From positions 62,001-126,000 of the forward strand of contig NZ_AUCT01000007.1 of the NCBI RefSeq assembly GCF_000429905.1: a DNA stretch of 64,000 nt, written 5' to 3'. Under the pieces are notes generated by a model. It was not told where the DNA came from, did not search any database, and saw only the letters and a list, made by a program, of their open reading frames with translations. Both the position numbers and the translations under genes were made by a program. Numbering within the stretch: the stretch's first letter is position 1; each line of letters starts with the position of its first letter. The DNA is from Desulfatibacillum aliphaticivorans DSM 15576. GTDB taxonomy: Bacteria; Desulfobacterota; Desulfobacteria; Desulfobacterales; Desulfatibacillaceae. Below, in pieces: positions 26,208 through 35,351 of this stretch.

Positions 26208-27734
26208 TTATTCCCCGCGGATCATGGCGGCGATGGCGCCCCAGGCGGAGACGCCCGCGATCATGGCGACGATCCAGGGCCAGTCCCCGGACAGGCCGGC
26301 GGCCTTGGCGCCCGCCTGGACCAGCGGCACCACGAAGACTCCCGCGATCAAAAAACCGATGACGCCTCCCATAATATGCCTGCAGCCGGGCTTTTCGGGT
26401 TTTATGTATTCGGGCTCTCCGCGCTTGTTTACGGTGACCGGTGAATCATGGGATTCCAACTTTCCTTCCGCTTCCATTTCTTCGTGAACGGCCCGGACCA
26501 CATCCCCAACTGTGGACATTCCCTCTTGGGCGTTATAGGGCAGGACAATGGAATAAATAGATTCCATGCCCTCCAGGATGCTTTCCAACTGGGTTTTTGC
26601 AATCATGGGGTTGGCATGCAAGGGCAAAGGCGCGTCCATGGTAAGTTTGGACGCTTTCCCGCCCAGCAGTTCGCTCAGGTGCAAACGTATCTCATTGTAT
26701 AGAGGGTCTTCCTGAGGAGGCCGGGGCGCCGGGGGGGCAGCGGGGGACGGCCGGGCTTTAAGGGCCTCCTGCGGCGCAGATTGGAAAGGTTCATGGGCTT
26801 CAGGCGCTTGCCGGGAGCCTTTCCCGCCAGATTGGGCAGGTCGGGCGGCCGCGGGTGCGGCGGGAGCGGCCGCCGCAAGGGGCGGCGCCTGTTCCTGAGC
26901 AGGCTTCTTTTTCTTTTTCGGCGCCAGAATTTTTCTGTACTTCTTCAACCGGCTTCTAAAACGGGGATTTTCCTTTTCCAAAGCCTGGGCGACCATGCCG
27001 AACTGGTCCTTTATGGGCGAGTCCCCCACATACTCCTTCCACCTTTCAAACGCGGCGAGAACCAGGGCCTTGTCATCCCATTGCTTCATGACAGGCTCCA
27101 GAATGCCGCGGACGAATTTGGCGCCGGCGGAATCAATGGCAAGCCCCATGACGCCCAAAATAACCACAATCATCAGGAGCGCCCAATACCATTTTAAGGA
27201 AGTGAAATACCAGACCGCGACCACAAGCGCCAAAAACACGATGCCGATGCCCACATTGATGTTGGCGCTTCTTTCCGCATTATCCTTTTTTAAGGCCCGG
27301 TCATAGGCTTCGTCAAACAGGATGTACAACTTTTTGGCCTTGGCGAGAATTTCCTCTTTCTCCAGAGAGCTATCCTCCTCCCCATCCTCGCTCTCCTCCA
27401 CGTCCTCTGCGTTTGTAACAGGGGGCGCCGAAGGCCTGGGCGCGGGTTTGATGGGCTCCGGCGCCGCATTAACCGGCGCCTGCTGTTTGGGCGCCTGCCC
27501 TGCTTCCGCGGCAAGCCTGCATATGGCGCCGGCCTTTTCAAAGGCCAATTGATATTTCATGGCCTCTTCCGCGGTTAAGCCTCTTTTGATGACAACCGTT
27601 TTACCGCTGAACAGTTTGTTTGCGCGGTCAGGGGTCATCCTGAACATTTTAGCGAGGTTATCTTTAACTTCCTGGGGCGCACGGCCAGCGGCGACCTGAC
27701 CGGAGAACAACAGAGTAAAGCGGTCTTGCTCCAT
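26208..27734 (-). CDS. Multidomain membrane protein with degenerate ACP-like segment
   Basis: 508 residues from the ATG at 27734 (AAGGAG upstream, 12-base spacing); a start nine codons earlier is possible. The N-terminal 70 residues form a small module (LFSGQVAAGRAPQEVKDNLA, LFSGKTVVIKRGL) found at the head of other proteobacterial membrane proteins. Two transmembrane helices follow (about 160-205). Next come a long Ala/Pro-rich linker, a helical segment resembling acyl carrier protein (PLPLHANPMIAKTQLESIL to VGDVVRAVHEEM) but lacking the Asp-Ser-Leu phosphopantetheine site, and two or three helices at the C-terminus. Function unknown. Confidence 0.6.
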   Translation of the reverse strand: MEQDRFTLLFSGQVAAGRAPQEVKDNLAKMFRMTPDRANKLFSGKTVVIKRGLTAEEAMKYQLAFEKAGAICRLAAEAGQAPKQQAPVNAAPEPIKPAPRPSAPPVTNAEDVEESEDGEEDSSLEKEEILAKAKKLYILFDEAYDRALKKDNAERSANINVGIGIVFLALVVAVWYFTSLKWYWALLMIVVILGVMGLAIDSAGAKFVRGILEPVMKQWDDKALVLAAFERWKEYVGDSPIKDQFGMVAQALEKENPRFRSRLKKYRKILAPKKKKKPAQEQAPPLAAAAPAAPAAARPAQSGGKGSRQAPEAHEPFQSAPQEALKARPSPAAPPAPRPPQEDPLYNEIRLHLSELLGGKASKLTMDAPLPLHANPMIAKTQLESILEGMESIYSIVLPYNAQEGMSTVGDVVRAVHEEMEAEGKLESHDSPVTVNKRGEPEYIKPEKPGCRHIMGGVIGFLIAGVFVVPLVQAGAKAAGLSGDWPWIVAMIAGVSAWGAIAAMIRGE

Positions 27735-28287
27735 GTGCGGAATCTTCTCCTTGCTATGCATTAAAGGCGGGAACCAGCAATTCGAACTTTCTACCTAGGG
27801 TGTTGCTTTAACATTTTTCCAACATATAGCACGGAGCATAAATAAACGGCAAGCCGTCCGCCAGGCTTACAGTCAAAAGACTGTGCGGAAAAATATGGCC
27901 ATCGGTTTTTTTTACCCCGCCGGCCCTTTTTTAAACCGGCGATACCTCCAACCCACTGTCTTGACTGGAATTCCAAGCCCAATTGCTAAGGCTTATCAAA
28001 ACACCACATATAGTAGAGTAAATATTTTCAAAACACCCTCTGTTGTGTTTTTTCCTTTACAAGGGCCCTAAGCTCTGATAAATAGGACATCACTTGCATA
28101 GTAAATGCGCCATAGTATCCAAAGAAATTAAAGGGGGCTCGGCAAAATCAGCCGGGGGCGTCCTTAAAATCCGTGCGTCATTCTAATAAACTGCGGGCCC
28201 GAACCTGAAAAAGGGGGCGAGGCGGCCGCGGTTGCAATACATCGAAGAGATTACGGCAAGTTTCCATTCAAGGAGCGTGGAAATTCC
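27735..28287. other. Intergenic region upstream of smc
   Basis: This 553-bp gap lies between the divergent membrane protein gene and smc, so it must hold both promoters. It contains AT-rich stretches near 27960-28050 and no recognisable RNA gene. Inverted GCCGGC..GCCGGT-like bases near 27918-27945 could form a weak hairpin. No convincing open frame was found. Confidence 0.4.
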
Positions 28288-31200
28288 ATGAAACTCAAGC
28301 AGCTTGAACTTTGCGGTTTCAAGTCCTTTCCTGACAAGACGACCATTCCCTTTCCGGGAGGAGTGTCGGCGGTTGTGGGGCCGAACGGCTGCGGCAAGAG
28401 TAATATCGTGGACGCCATCCAGTGGGTCACCGGGGAGCAGCGAGCCAGGCAGCTTCGCGGGAAATCCATGGAGGATGTCATTTTTTCGGGTTCCAAAAGC
28501 CGCCCGCCGGTCAACATGGCCGAGGTTTCCATAACCTTCGCCAACGATAATGGCAGTTGCCCGGAGGAGTATCGCGACTTTTCCGAAATCATGGTGACCC
28601 GCCGTTTGTACAGGTCGGGCGAACGCGGGTATTTCATCAACAAGCAGCCCTGCCGCCTTAAGGACATCCAGAATCTGCTCATGGGCAGCGGGATCGGCGC
28701 CGGCACTTACGCGGTGATCCAGCAGGGCAACCTGGGCGCCATCACTGAGGCTGGCCCGGACGAACGGCGGATTTTTATTGAGGAAGCGGCGGGCATCACC
28801 CGATATAAGGCCCGAAAAAAGGAAGCTCAGTCCAAAATCAAGAGCACCCGCACCAACCTGTTGCGCGTCATGGACATCATTACGGAAGTGGAGCGCAACA
28901 TGGCCTCCCTGAGCCGTCAGGCCAAAAAGGCGGAACGGTACAAGGAATACAAAAAGCGCATTGAAAAAATAGACATTGCCCTGGCTGCGTTGGAATTCGA
29001 CCGGTACACCCAGAGAATTTCCGAAACTCACCGGCTGCTCCAGGAGTTGAAGGACCAGGAAATATCCCACGTCACCCAGTTGAGCAAGCTGGACGCGGCC
29101 ATGGAGGAGATCCGCCAGGAACGCGCCTCCATGGCGGAGGACGTGAATAAAAAGGAAATCCGGTGCTTTGAGCTCCAGCGCCAGGTGGACCGGATGGAGA
29201 AGGATCTCCAATACGCCAAGACCGAGTCCTCCCGTTTGGCTCAGGAGGCCGGAGAACTGGAATCCCAGTTGGCCGGGCTTCGCGAAAAGCAGGAGCGCAT
29301 CGTCCAGGACAGGAGCCAGTGCCGCGAAGACATGGAAAAAGCGGCCCGGGACCTGGAGCAGACCAAGGCCCTTTTGACGGACGACGAACAGGCTGTCACG
29401 AGCGTCAGGCAAAATCTGGCCCGGTACAAGGCGGCGTTGGAAGAGGAAAAATCCCGCCTGACCCAGCTTTTGGGAAACGAAGCCAAATACAGCAACATCT
29501 ACCAGAACGCGGCCAACACCAAGCAGGATATCGCCCGCAGGCTCCGCCAGCTTTCCGAAGAAGTGGTCCGGGCCGGCCAGCGTGAGCAGGAAACCAAGCG
29601 GGCTTTGGCCGACGCGGAAGAAAACCTGGAAGGCATCCTGGAGGAAGCCGAATCCGTCAAGGGCGAGTTGGTCTACATTGAACAGGCCCTGGAGGAAAAG
29701 CGTGCGGAGCTGGGCGACCAGTTGAGAAAAGTCCAGACCCTGGACATGGAGCGCAGCAAGTCCAAGTCCCAGTTGAGCGCCCTTAAAAGGATGGAAGGCA
29801 ACATGGAGTGGTTCCAAAAAGGCGTGCGCGAGGTGGTCGCCTGGGATCAGGAAGCCAACAAGGAGGATTCCCGGATTCTGGGCGTGCTGGCCGACGTGGT
29901 CAAGCCGGAGCCAGGCTACGAAGAAGCCGTGGAAGCGGCTTTGGGCGAGGCTCTGCAATTCGTCATCGTCAAGGACAAGCAAACCGCCCTGGACGCCATG
30001 GAGCACCTGGCCGAGGCCAAAAAAGGCCGGGCCGGCTTCATGCCCGTCTCTTGGGTGGATGCGGGCTTCACCCCCGGCTCCTTGAATCATGCATCTTCCC
30101 TGCTTCAGCATGTGGAGGCCGCCGACGGATGCGGGCATCTGATCAAATCGCTGCTTTCCGACGTGCTGGTGGCCGAGGACGCCAAGGCGGCCGTGGAATT
30201 GAAAAACGGCTACAATGATCTGACCGTGGTCACCAAGGACGGCGTGGTGCTGGTTTCTCCCCGGGGAATCGTCGGGGGGGGGCAGGAACACTCCGGTCCC
30301 GGCATCCTGGCCCAAAGGCAGCAGTTGACCCAGCTGGAAGAGACCATCGCTTCTTTGGAAGAGGAATTGGAGACGGCCAAGGAAAGCCAGGAAACCCTGG
30401 AAAAGGAAACCCGGGGCCTGGAAACCGATCTCCAGAGGATGGTGGAAGGCCTGCGGGATCTGGGCCGGGAGGAAATGGAAGCCCAAAAGGAAGTCTCGCG
30501 CCTTAAAGAAGACACAAAGCTGGCGGCCCGGCATCATCAGATCGTCATTTCGGAGCAGGACCAGCTCATGGGCGAAGAAGACGACGCGGAAGAAGAGTTG
30601 TCCAAATATAAAGGCTTGGTGGACGAGGCTGTAAACGAGGTCCAGCAGGCTGAAGAAGCGGTTAAGCAGGCGGCCATCCAGGTGGAGCAGGCCGAGGCCG
30701 AGTTGGACGGCTTTTCGGAAAAAACCACGGATCTTCGCGTGGAAATAAGCGCCCTGTCCGCCCGCCTGGACAACCAAAAGGAAACTTACGTCCGGTTGGC
30801 CGAGTTTGAAGAGGAAAACCAAAAGCGCCTGGAATATACGGAGCGCGAAGCCCTTAGGCGGCGTTCGTCCTCGGGCCAGTCTTCGGATAAAATCGAAGAG
30901 CTGGAATCCCGCCTTACGGATGCTTATACGGAATTGACCCAGGCCAAGGAAGCCTTGGAGAAGGTGGAAATCTCCCGTCAGCAGATCGAGAATTCGCTGA
31001 AGGAAAGCGACGCCATGCAGGCCAGGATTAAGAACGAGCGGGAAAGCCATCGCGAAAAGGTTCGGGACCTGGAGCTTTCCCAGTCCCAGCGCAAGGTGCG
31101 TCAGGAAGCCGTGGCCTCCCGCATTCTGGAGAAGCTGGGCCGTCCTTTGACCCAGGCCAGGAACGACGAGGGCCTGCCCGACGTCAGCGATCCCAAGCTG

Positions 31201-31863
31201 GCGGACGAAGCGGCCATGGAAATGGACGACCTGCGCCAGAAGATCGGCCGCATGGGCGACGTGCACCTGGGCGCCATCAACGAGTACGAGGCCCTGCAGG
31301 AGCGTTACGAATTCCTGACTCAGCAGCGGGACGATCTCATGCACGCCATCGAGTCGTTGGAAAAGGTCATCCGCAAAATCAACCGCTTCACCCAGAAAAA
31401 ATTCATGGAGACCTTCCAGAAGGTCAACGAGAAGCTGGCCCTGGTTTTTCCGCGTTTGTTCCACGGAGGTTCTGCGGAAATCAAGCTGTCCGAGCCGGAC
31501 AAGCCCCTGGAAACCGGCGTGGAATTCGAAATTCGGCCCCAGGGCAAAAAGATCACCCGCATGAGCCTGCTTTCGGGCGGTGAAAAGGCCCTTTCGGCCA
31601 TCGCCTTTGTGTTTGCCATCTTTTTGATCAAGCCCGCCTCCTTCTGCCTTATGGACGAGATTGACGCGCCTCTTGACGATGCCAACGTTTCGCGTTTTAA
31701 TGAACTATTGAAGCTGATCGGGGAGAAATCCCAGATCGTAATGGTAACCCATAACAAGAAATCCATGGAATTCGCCGACATCCTATATGGAATCACCATG
31801 GAGAACAAAGGCGTCTCCAAAGTGGTGTCGGTCAACCTGGAAAAAGCTCAGGAAGCGGCATGA
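28288..31863 (+). CDS. smc: Chromosome segregation protein SMC
   Basis: 1,191 residues, the usual SMC length. It organises and separates the chromosome as an ATP-driven dimer with ScpA and ScpB. The N-terminal head has the Walker A site GPNGCGKS (31-38). Two long coiled-coil arms flank a hinge at about 520-680, which includes the conserved Gly-rich turn VSPRGIVGGGQ. The C-terminal head has the signature LSGGEKALSA (1095 on) and Walker B FCLMDEID (about 1119-1126). AAGGAG lies 12 bases before the ATG. Its stop overlaps the ftsY start by four bases, so the two are translationally coupled. ScpA and ScpB genes are not in the window. Confidence 0.97.
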   Translation: MKLKQLELCGFKSFPDKTTIPFPGGVSAVVGPNGCGKSNIVDAIQWVTGEQRARQLRGKSMEDVIFSGSKSRPPVNMAEVSITFANDNGSCPEEYRDFSEIMVTRRLYRSGERGYFINKQPCRLKDIQNLLMGSGIGAGTYAVIQQGNLGAITEAGPDERRIFIEEAAGITRYKARKKEAQSKIKSTRTNLLRVMDIITEVERNMASLSRQAKKAERYKEYKKRIEKIDIALAALEFDRYTQRISETHRLLQELKDQEISHVTQLSKLDAAMEEIRQERASMAEDVNKKEIRCFELQRQVDRMEKDLQYAKTESSRLAQEAGELESQLAGLREKQERIVQDRSQCREDMEKAARDLEQTKALLTDDEQAVTSVRQNLARYKAALEEEKSRLTQLLGNEAKYSNIYQNAANTKQDIARRLRQLSEEVVRAGQREQETKRALADAEENLEGILEEAESVKGELVYIEQALEEKRAELGDQLRKVQTLDMERSKSKSQLSALKRMEGNMEWFQKGVREVVAWDQEANKEDSRILGVLADVVKPEPGYEEAVEAALGEALQFVIVKDKQTALDAMEHLAEAKKGRAGFMPVSWVDAGFTPGSLNHASSLLQHVEAADGCGHLIKSLLSDVLVAEDAKAAVELKNGYNDLTVVTKDGVVLVSPRGIVGGGQEHSGPGILAQRQQLTQLEETIASLEEELETAKESQETLEKETRGLETDLQRMVEGLRDLGREEMEAQKEVSRLKEDTKLAARHHQIVISEQDQLMGEEDDAEEELSKYKGLVDEAVNEVQQAEEAVKQAAIQVEQAEAELDGFSEKTTDLRVEISALSARLDNQKETYVRLAEFEEENQKRLEYTEREALRRRSSSGQSSDKIEELESRLTDAYTELTQAKEALEKVEISRQQIENSLKESDAMQARIKNERESHREKVRDLELSQSQRKVRQEAVASRILEKLGRPLTQARNDEGLPDVSDPKLADEAAMEMDDLRQKIGRMGDVHLGAINEYEALQERYEFLTQQRDDLMHAIESLEKVIRKINRFTQKKFMETFQKVNEKLALVFPRLFHGGSAEIKLSEPDKPLETGVEFEIRPQGKKITRMSLLSGGEKALSAIAFVFAIFLIKPASFCLMDEIDAPLDDANVSRFNELLKLIGEKSQIVMVTHNKKSMEFADILYGITMENKGVSKVVSVNLEKAQEAA

Positions 31864-32936
31864 GTTGGTTTAAAAAAAAAGACAAGGCGGAAAAAGCCCA
31901 AGAGGCGAACGAAGATAAAAATCCGGAACAGGAAGCCCCCGAAGCCCAGGCGGAGGAACCAATCGCCGGAGCTGAAGAGGCCGCTCCGGCCGAGGAGGAT
32001 GCGCCCCCCGCTTCTCCCAGGCAGGAGGCTGGCTTGGGGGCCAGGTTAAAGGACAAGCTGGCCAAGACCCGGGATGTCCTCAACACTCCCATCGAAGATT
32101 TTTTCATTACAAAAACCGAGTTGACGGAAGACTCCCTGGAGGAGTTGGAAGAAACGCTGATCACGGCGGACATGGGCGTGAACACGGTCATGGATCTGAT
32201 GGAGCCCGTCGCCGAAAAGGTGAACAAAAAGCAGATCACCAATTCCAAAGAGTTGCGGGCCGCCCTTACAGACGCCATGCTGGACCTGATCAAGCCGGTC
32301 CATGAAAACAAGGAGCTGCCCAACAAAAAGCCCCTGGTCATCATGGTCGTGGGCGTGAACGGCGTGGGCAAAACCACCACCATCGGCAAGCTGGCCGCCA
32401 ATTTCAAAAAGCAGGGCCAAAAGGTCATGCTGGTGGCGGCCGATACATTCAGGGCGGCCGCCGTGGAGCAGTTGGAAATCTGGGCTGAACGTGCAGGCGT
32501 CCAGATAGTGCGTCACAGGGATAATTCCGATCCGGCGGCGGTGGCTTATGACGGCGTGGCAGCCGCCGAAGCCCGGGGCATGGACGTGGTGATTATCGAC
32601 ACGGCGGGCAGGCTCCACACCCAAGTCAACTTGATGGAAGAATTGAAGAAAATCCGCCGGAGCTGCCACAAGAGCCTGCCGGGATCGCCTCATGAAACCT
32701 GGCTGGTCATTGACGCCAATACCGGGCAGAACGCCGTAAGCCAGGCCAAGTTGTTCCACGAGGCGATCGGGGTGACGGGCATGATCCTGACCAAGGTGGA
32801 CGGTACGGCCAAAGGCGGCATTGTGGTTTCCATATGCCACGACATGGACGTTCCCATTCGATATATCGGATTGGGTGAAAAAGCAGAAGATTTAAGGGAA
32901 TTTGAAGCCAGGGAGTTCATCAAAGCCCTGTTTTAA
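31860..32936 (+). CDS. ftsY: Signal recognition particle receptor FtsY
   Basis: 358 residues. It is the membrane-associated GTPase that docks the signal recognition particle and its ribosome at the translocon. An acidic, Ala/Glu/Pro-rich N-terminal A region (1-60) is followed by the helical N domain and the GTPase G domain: GVNGVGKTTTIGKLA (G1, about 165), ADTFRAAAVEQLE, IIDTAGRLHTQ (G3) and LTKVDGTAKGG (G4). The end, GLGEKAEDLREFEAREFIKAL, is typical. It overlaps smc by ATGA and is closed by a terminator, so smc-ftsY is a two-gene operon. Confidence 0.97.
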   Translation: MSWFKKKDKAEKAQEANEDKNPEQEAPEAQAEEPIAGAEEAAPAEEDAPPASPRQEAGLGARLKDKLAKTRDVLNTPIEDFFITKTELTEDSLEELEETLITADMGVNTVMDLMEPVAEKVNKKQITNSKELRAALTDAMLDLIKPVHENKELPNKKPLVIMVVGVNGVGKTTTIGKLAANFKKQGQKVMLVAADTFRAAAVEQLEIWAERAGVQIVRHRDNSDPAAVAYDGVAAAEARGMDVVIIDTAGRLHTQVNLMEELKKIRRSCHKSLPGSPHETWLVIDANTGQNAVSQAKLFHEAIGVTGMILTKVDGTAKGGIVVSICHDMDVPIRYIGLGEKAEDLREFEAREFIKALF

Positions 32937-32960
32937 GGCTTTTAATAGGGTTCAAAATTC

Positions 32961-32985
32961 AAAAAAGCCCGAATTTCGGGCTTTT
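32961..32985 (+). terminator. Intrinsic terminator of smc-ftsY
   Basis: AAAAAGCCCG and CGGGCTTTTT pair across a 4-base AATT loop, 25 bases past the ftsY stop. Confidence 0.9.
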
Positions 32986-32999
32986 TCGGCATTTTGGGA

Positions 33000-33028
33000 T
33001 TGACATTCGTTTTGAATGCGTTTAAAAT
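33000..33028 (+). promoter_or_regulatory. Sigma-70-type promoter of the HU gene
   Basis: TTGACA (33000-33005) and TAAAAT (33023-33028) are separated by exactly 17 bases. The start point would be near 33035, about 70 bases ahead of the HU ATG. It directly follows the ftsY terminator. Confidence 0.75.
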
Positions 33029-33106
33029 TTGCTAAATTTCCACAAGAGGTACAGTATTTCATTAGTTCCACTTCACGTTTTCTTACTACGAAAGGGGGGA
33101 AGAAAC

Positions 33107-33379
33107 ATGACGAAGCCCGAACTGATCGAAAAGATGGCCAAAGACGCCAAAATCACGAAAGCCCAGGCGGCCGCGGCCCTCAAGTCCTTTACCGAAGGAG
33201 TCAAAATGGCTCTTAAGAAAAAGGACGGCAAACTGACTCTGGTTGGCTTTGGCACATTTTCCAAAGTGCGCAGAAAAGCCCGCAAGGGTCGTAACCCTCA
33301 AACCGGCGAACCCATCAAAATCAAAGCTTCCAATGCGGTTAAATTCAAACCCGGCAAGGCCTTGAAAGAATCCATCTAG
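33107..33379 (+). CDS. HU-family DNA-binding protein
   Basis: 90 residues, the standard HU length. HU dimers bend and compact DNA. It begins MTKPELIEKMAKDAKITKAQ and has the conserved core VGFGTFSKVRRKARKGRNPQ, followed by the DNA-clasping arm TGEPIKIKASNAVKFKPG. The ATG at 33107 has AAAGGGGGGAAG upstream; reading from 33029 adds 26 residues foreign to the family. A promoter lies at 33000 and a terminator at 33450, so it is transcribed alone. Confidence 0.96.
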   Translation: MTKPELIEKMAKDAKITKAQAAAALKSFTEGVKMALKKKDGKLTLVGFGTFSKVRRKARKGRNPQTGEPIKIKASNAVKFKPGKALKESI

Positions 33380-33449
33380 CCAGGATTCCGTAATTTAGGC
33401 ATTGCCAACCCAGAGATGTTTGCAAAAACTGCAGTATCGGTATAATCAA

Positions 33450-33492
33450 GACAGGTGAATTGCGCTCAGACGCTTTTCACCTGTCTGTTTTT
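33450..33492 (+). terminator. Intrinsic terminator of the HU gene
   Basis: GACAGGTGAA (33450-33459) pairs with TTCACCTGTC (33476-33485), followed by TGTTTTT. Confidence 0.9.
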
Positions 33493-33547
33493 GGACCTGC
33501 AAAATTAAAGGCCTTTGAATTCAAGTAGATAGAACCAGGGGGACGGG

Positions 33548-34414
33548 GTGGAAAATCAAGCGGAAAAAATAACCGTTGTTACGGCGGAGAGTCGCAGTCT
33601 GGCGTCCCGCCTAAATCCCGCGGAGACGGCGAAAAGCCTTTGGAACTCCCGCTGGCTGCTTAGGCCCCTGGTCAGGCGTCAAATGGCGGCCCGCTATAAA
33701 GGTTCGCACCTGGGATTTTTTTGGACCCTATTGAATCCTCTGGCCTTGCTTGGCATTTACACCTTTGTGTTTTCCGTAATCCTGCAAACGCGCTGGCCCC
33801 AGGGCGCAGGGTCCCACAGCGAGTTCGCCCTGGCCCTTTTCGCGGGACTCATCCCGTTTAATTTTCTATCCGAAACCCTTCAGGCTGCGCCAAACGCCGT
33901 CTTTTCCTACCGGACCTATATCCGGAAAACGGCTTTTCCCCTGGAAATCCTGCCATTGGCCAATTTAGGCGCGGTTCTGGTCCAGTCTCTTTGCAGCCTG
34001 TGCATCCTGCTTGCGGGAACCTGGCTGATACGAGGAAGCATTCCGGGGACCGTCCTGTTGTTAGCTCTGATTTATCCGCCGATTATCCTCATGTGCACCG
34101 GCCTGGCGTGGTTCATCGCCGCTCTGGGAGTCTATTTGCGGGACACCGCCCACATTGTGAACATCGGGTTGTTGATGCTCTTTTTTCTGACCCCGATTTT
34201 CTACCCGGTCACGGCCGTTCCCGAACCATACCGTTTGGTAGCCTGGCTGAATCCATGGTGCTTTATTACGGAATCTTTTCGCAACGCCGCGGTATGGGGC
34301 CGCCCGCCCGGCATTTGGGCCCTGCTCCTGGCGTGGATAGGGTCCATGATTGTCTGCCAGGCGGGTTACGCATTTTTTACGGCTCGGAAAAAGGACTTTC
34401 CGGACTTGGTTTAA
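33548..34414 (+). CDS. ABC-2-type polysaccharide export permease (orphan)
   Basis: 288 residues with the Wzm/KpsM/TagG permease pattern: an amphipathic start, LVRRQMAARYKGSHLGFFWT just ahead of the first helix, six transmembrane helices, and FLTPIFYPVTAVPEPYR with LNPWCFITESFRNA near the end. These permeases export O-antigen, capsule or teichoic acid chains with an ATPase partner. The ATPase gene normally follows at once, but here the next genes are small unrelated minus-strand ones. The start is a GTG behind a G-rich ribosome site. The partner, if any, must be encoded elsewhere. Confidence 0.85.
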   Translation: MENQAEKITVVTAESRSLASRLNPAETAKSLWNSRWLLRPLVRRQMAARYKGSHLGFFWTLLNPLALLGIYTFVFSVILQTRWPQGAGSHSEFALALFAGLIPFNFLSETLQAAPNAVFSYRTYIRKTAFPLEILPLANLGAVLVQSLCSLCILLAGTWLIRGSIPGTVLLLALIYPPIILMCTGLAWFIAALGVYLRDTAHIVNIGLLMLFFLTPIFYPVTAVPEPYRLVAWLNPWCFITESFRNAAVWGRPPGIWALLLAWIGSMIVCQAGYAFFTARKKDFPDLV

Positions 34415-34424
34415 TCGACGCCTC

Positions 34425-34673
34425 TTATCGCCCGGCGATTTCTCCTGTCAGGAGCTTTTTTAAGCCCTCCAAGGTGCCTTTCCAGACGGCTTCCTTACCC
34501 GTTTCGCCCGCCATAATGGCCACGGTGATTTTTTCCTCCACGCTCACCTCAATGGCGATCTCCTCTTCGGCGATGGTAAAAACCGCTTCGCCCCATCTTT
34601 CAGCGGGAAACCCCGTGGCTTCACAGTCGTAATCGGTTCTCATTTCCACAGACATTCTAATGTCGTCGCTCAT
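34425..34673 (-). CDS. Small hypothetical protein
   Basis: 82 residues, acidic, soluble, no signal peptide. No family was recognised. The sequence alternates short polar strands (DDIRMSVEMRTDYDCEATG, EEIAIEVSVEEKITVAIMAG) and ends with a helix (WKGTLEGLKKLLTGE), suggesting a small alpha/beta domain. GAGGGG precedes the ATG, which supports a real gene. It lies downstream of the Cys-tailed protein gene, but a strong terminator separates them. Confidence 0.6.
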   Translation of the reverse strand: MSDDIRMSVEMRTDYDCEATGFPAERWGEAVFTIAEEEIAIEVSVEEKITVAIMAGETGKEAVWKGTLEGLKKLLTGEIAGR

Positions 34674-34700
34674 GGTTCACCCCTCTTCATTTTGGATACA

Positions 34701-34730
34701 AAAAAAAGGCGGGACGTTCGCCCCGCCGGT
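34701..34730 (-). terminator. Intrinsic terminator of the Cys-tailed protein gene
   Basis: GGCGGG and CCCGCC pair (34708-34713 with 34722-34727); on the minus strand the stem is followed by seven T bases. Confidence 0.9.
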
Positions 34731-34762
34731 TTAATCATAGCGCGCTGTGCGCCTTGGTCAAA

Positions 34763-35158
34763 TTATCCTCCACAGCCGCACCCGCAGCCGCAGGCTTCTC
34801 CGTGTCCGCCGGCCATGGCAACGGCTTTGACGATTTCGCGGTCTTCCGCTTTCTCCACCTTGTCCACGGTGGATTTGAGGAAAAAAGAGCCTTCATCGAT
34901 CTGACGGAACAACGGAACGTCGATATGTCCGAAAATATCTCCCAATTCGGACTGGCGCAAGGGTAAAACAACGGAGGCGCCAACTTCCTTGTCCAGCAAT
35001 TGGTATTCGAACGGAGTCATGCCCTCCACAGCCACGCCGAATATAAATTCAAAATGGCACTTGCCCGGGGTGAGATCCATATTGTCCTCGCTGGTTCCCG
35101 CCTCAAGCAATAAGGTCACTTTGCTTAGGTTGCTCACCTTGTTGTTTTCCTGGGTCAT
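34763..35158 (-). CDS. FKBP/GreA-C-like protein with CGCGCGCGG tail
   Basis: 131 residues. The segment GMTPFEYQLLDKEVGASVVLPL resembles the TPFE..L..K.VG turn shared by FKBP-type proteins and the GreA C-terminal domain. The protein ends in HGEACGCGCGCGG, a metal-binding type of tail known from SlyD. A small FKBP-fold protein that binds Ni, Zn or another metal is a reasonable inference, but the usual FKBP catalytic residues cannot be confirmed. GAGGTGAGG precedes the ATG. A strong terminator follows, so it is monocistronic. Confidence 0.5.
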   Translation of the reverse strand: MTQENNKVSNLSKVTLLLEAGTSEDNMDLTPGKCHFEFIFGVAVEGMTPFEYQLLDKEVGASVVLPLRQSELGDIFGHIDVPLFRQIDEGSFFLKSTVDKVEKAEDREIVKAVAMAGGHGEACGCGCGCGG

Positions 35159-35293
35159 GTCCTCACCTCTTGGCTACAGGTTTCTGTGTTTTCTAAAAAT
35201 AGGACATGAGAAAGGATTTGGCAATTCTTTCCTTATAGTTTTGCTCGGGCATGGATTTATTACATGGGAAATCGCTTTAATCAGCGTATTGTA

Positions 35294-35337
35294 TAAAAAA
35301 ACCGGCTTGGCGCAGCAAGGCTCGGCGCCAAGCCGGT
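35294..35337 (-). terminator. Intrinsic terminator of the chemotaxis receptor gene
   Basis: ACCGGCTTGGCGC (35301-35313) pairs exactly with GCGCCAAGCCGGT (35325-35337). On the minus strand the stem runs into seven T bases. It lies 15 bases past the receptor stop. Confidence 0.92.
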
Positions 35338-35351
35338 GAAGGCGGCTGCTT

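Noticed and set aside
27765..27800. GTTCGAATT-like bases on the minus strand resembling a tRNA T-arm
   Set aside because: No matching acceptor, D or anticodon stems could be drawn around it.
28183..31464. A 1,093-codon open frame on the minus strand opposite smc
   Set aside because: It is the shadow of smc. The smc frame has full Walker and hinge motifs; the antisense frame is rich in low-complexity Leu/Phe/Gly and matches no family.
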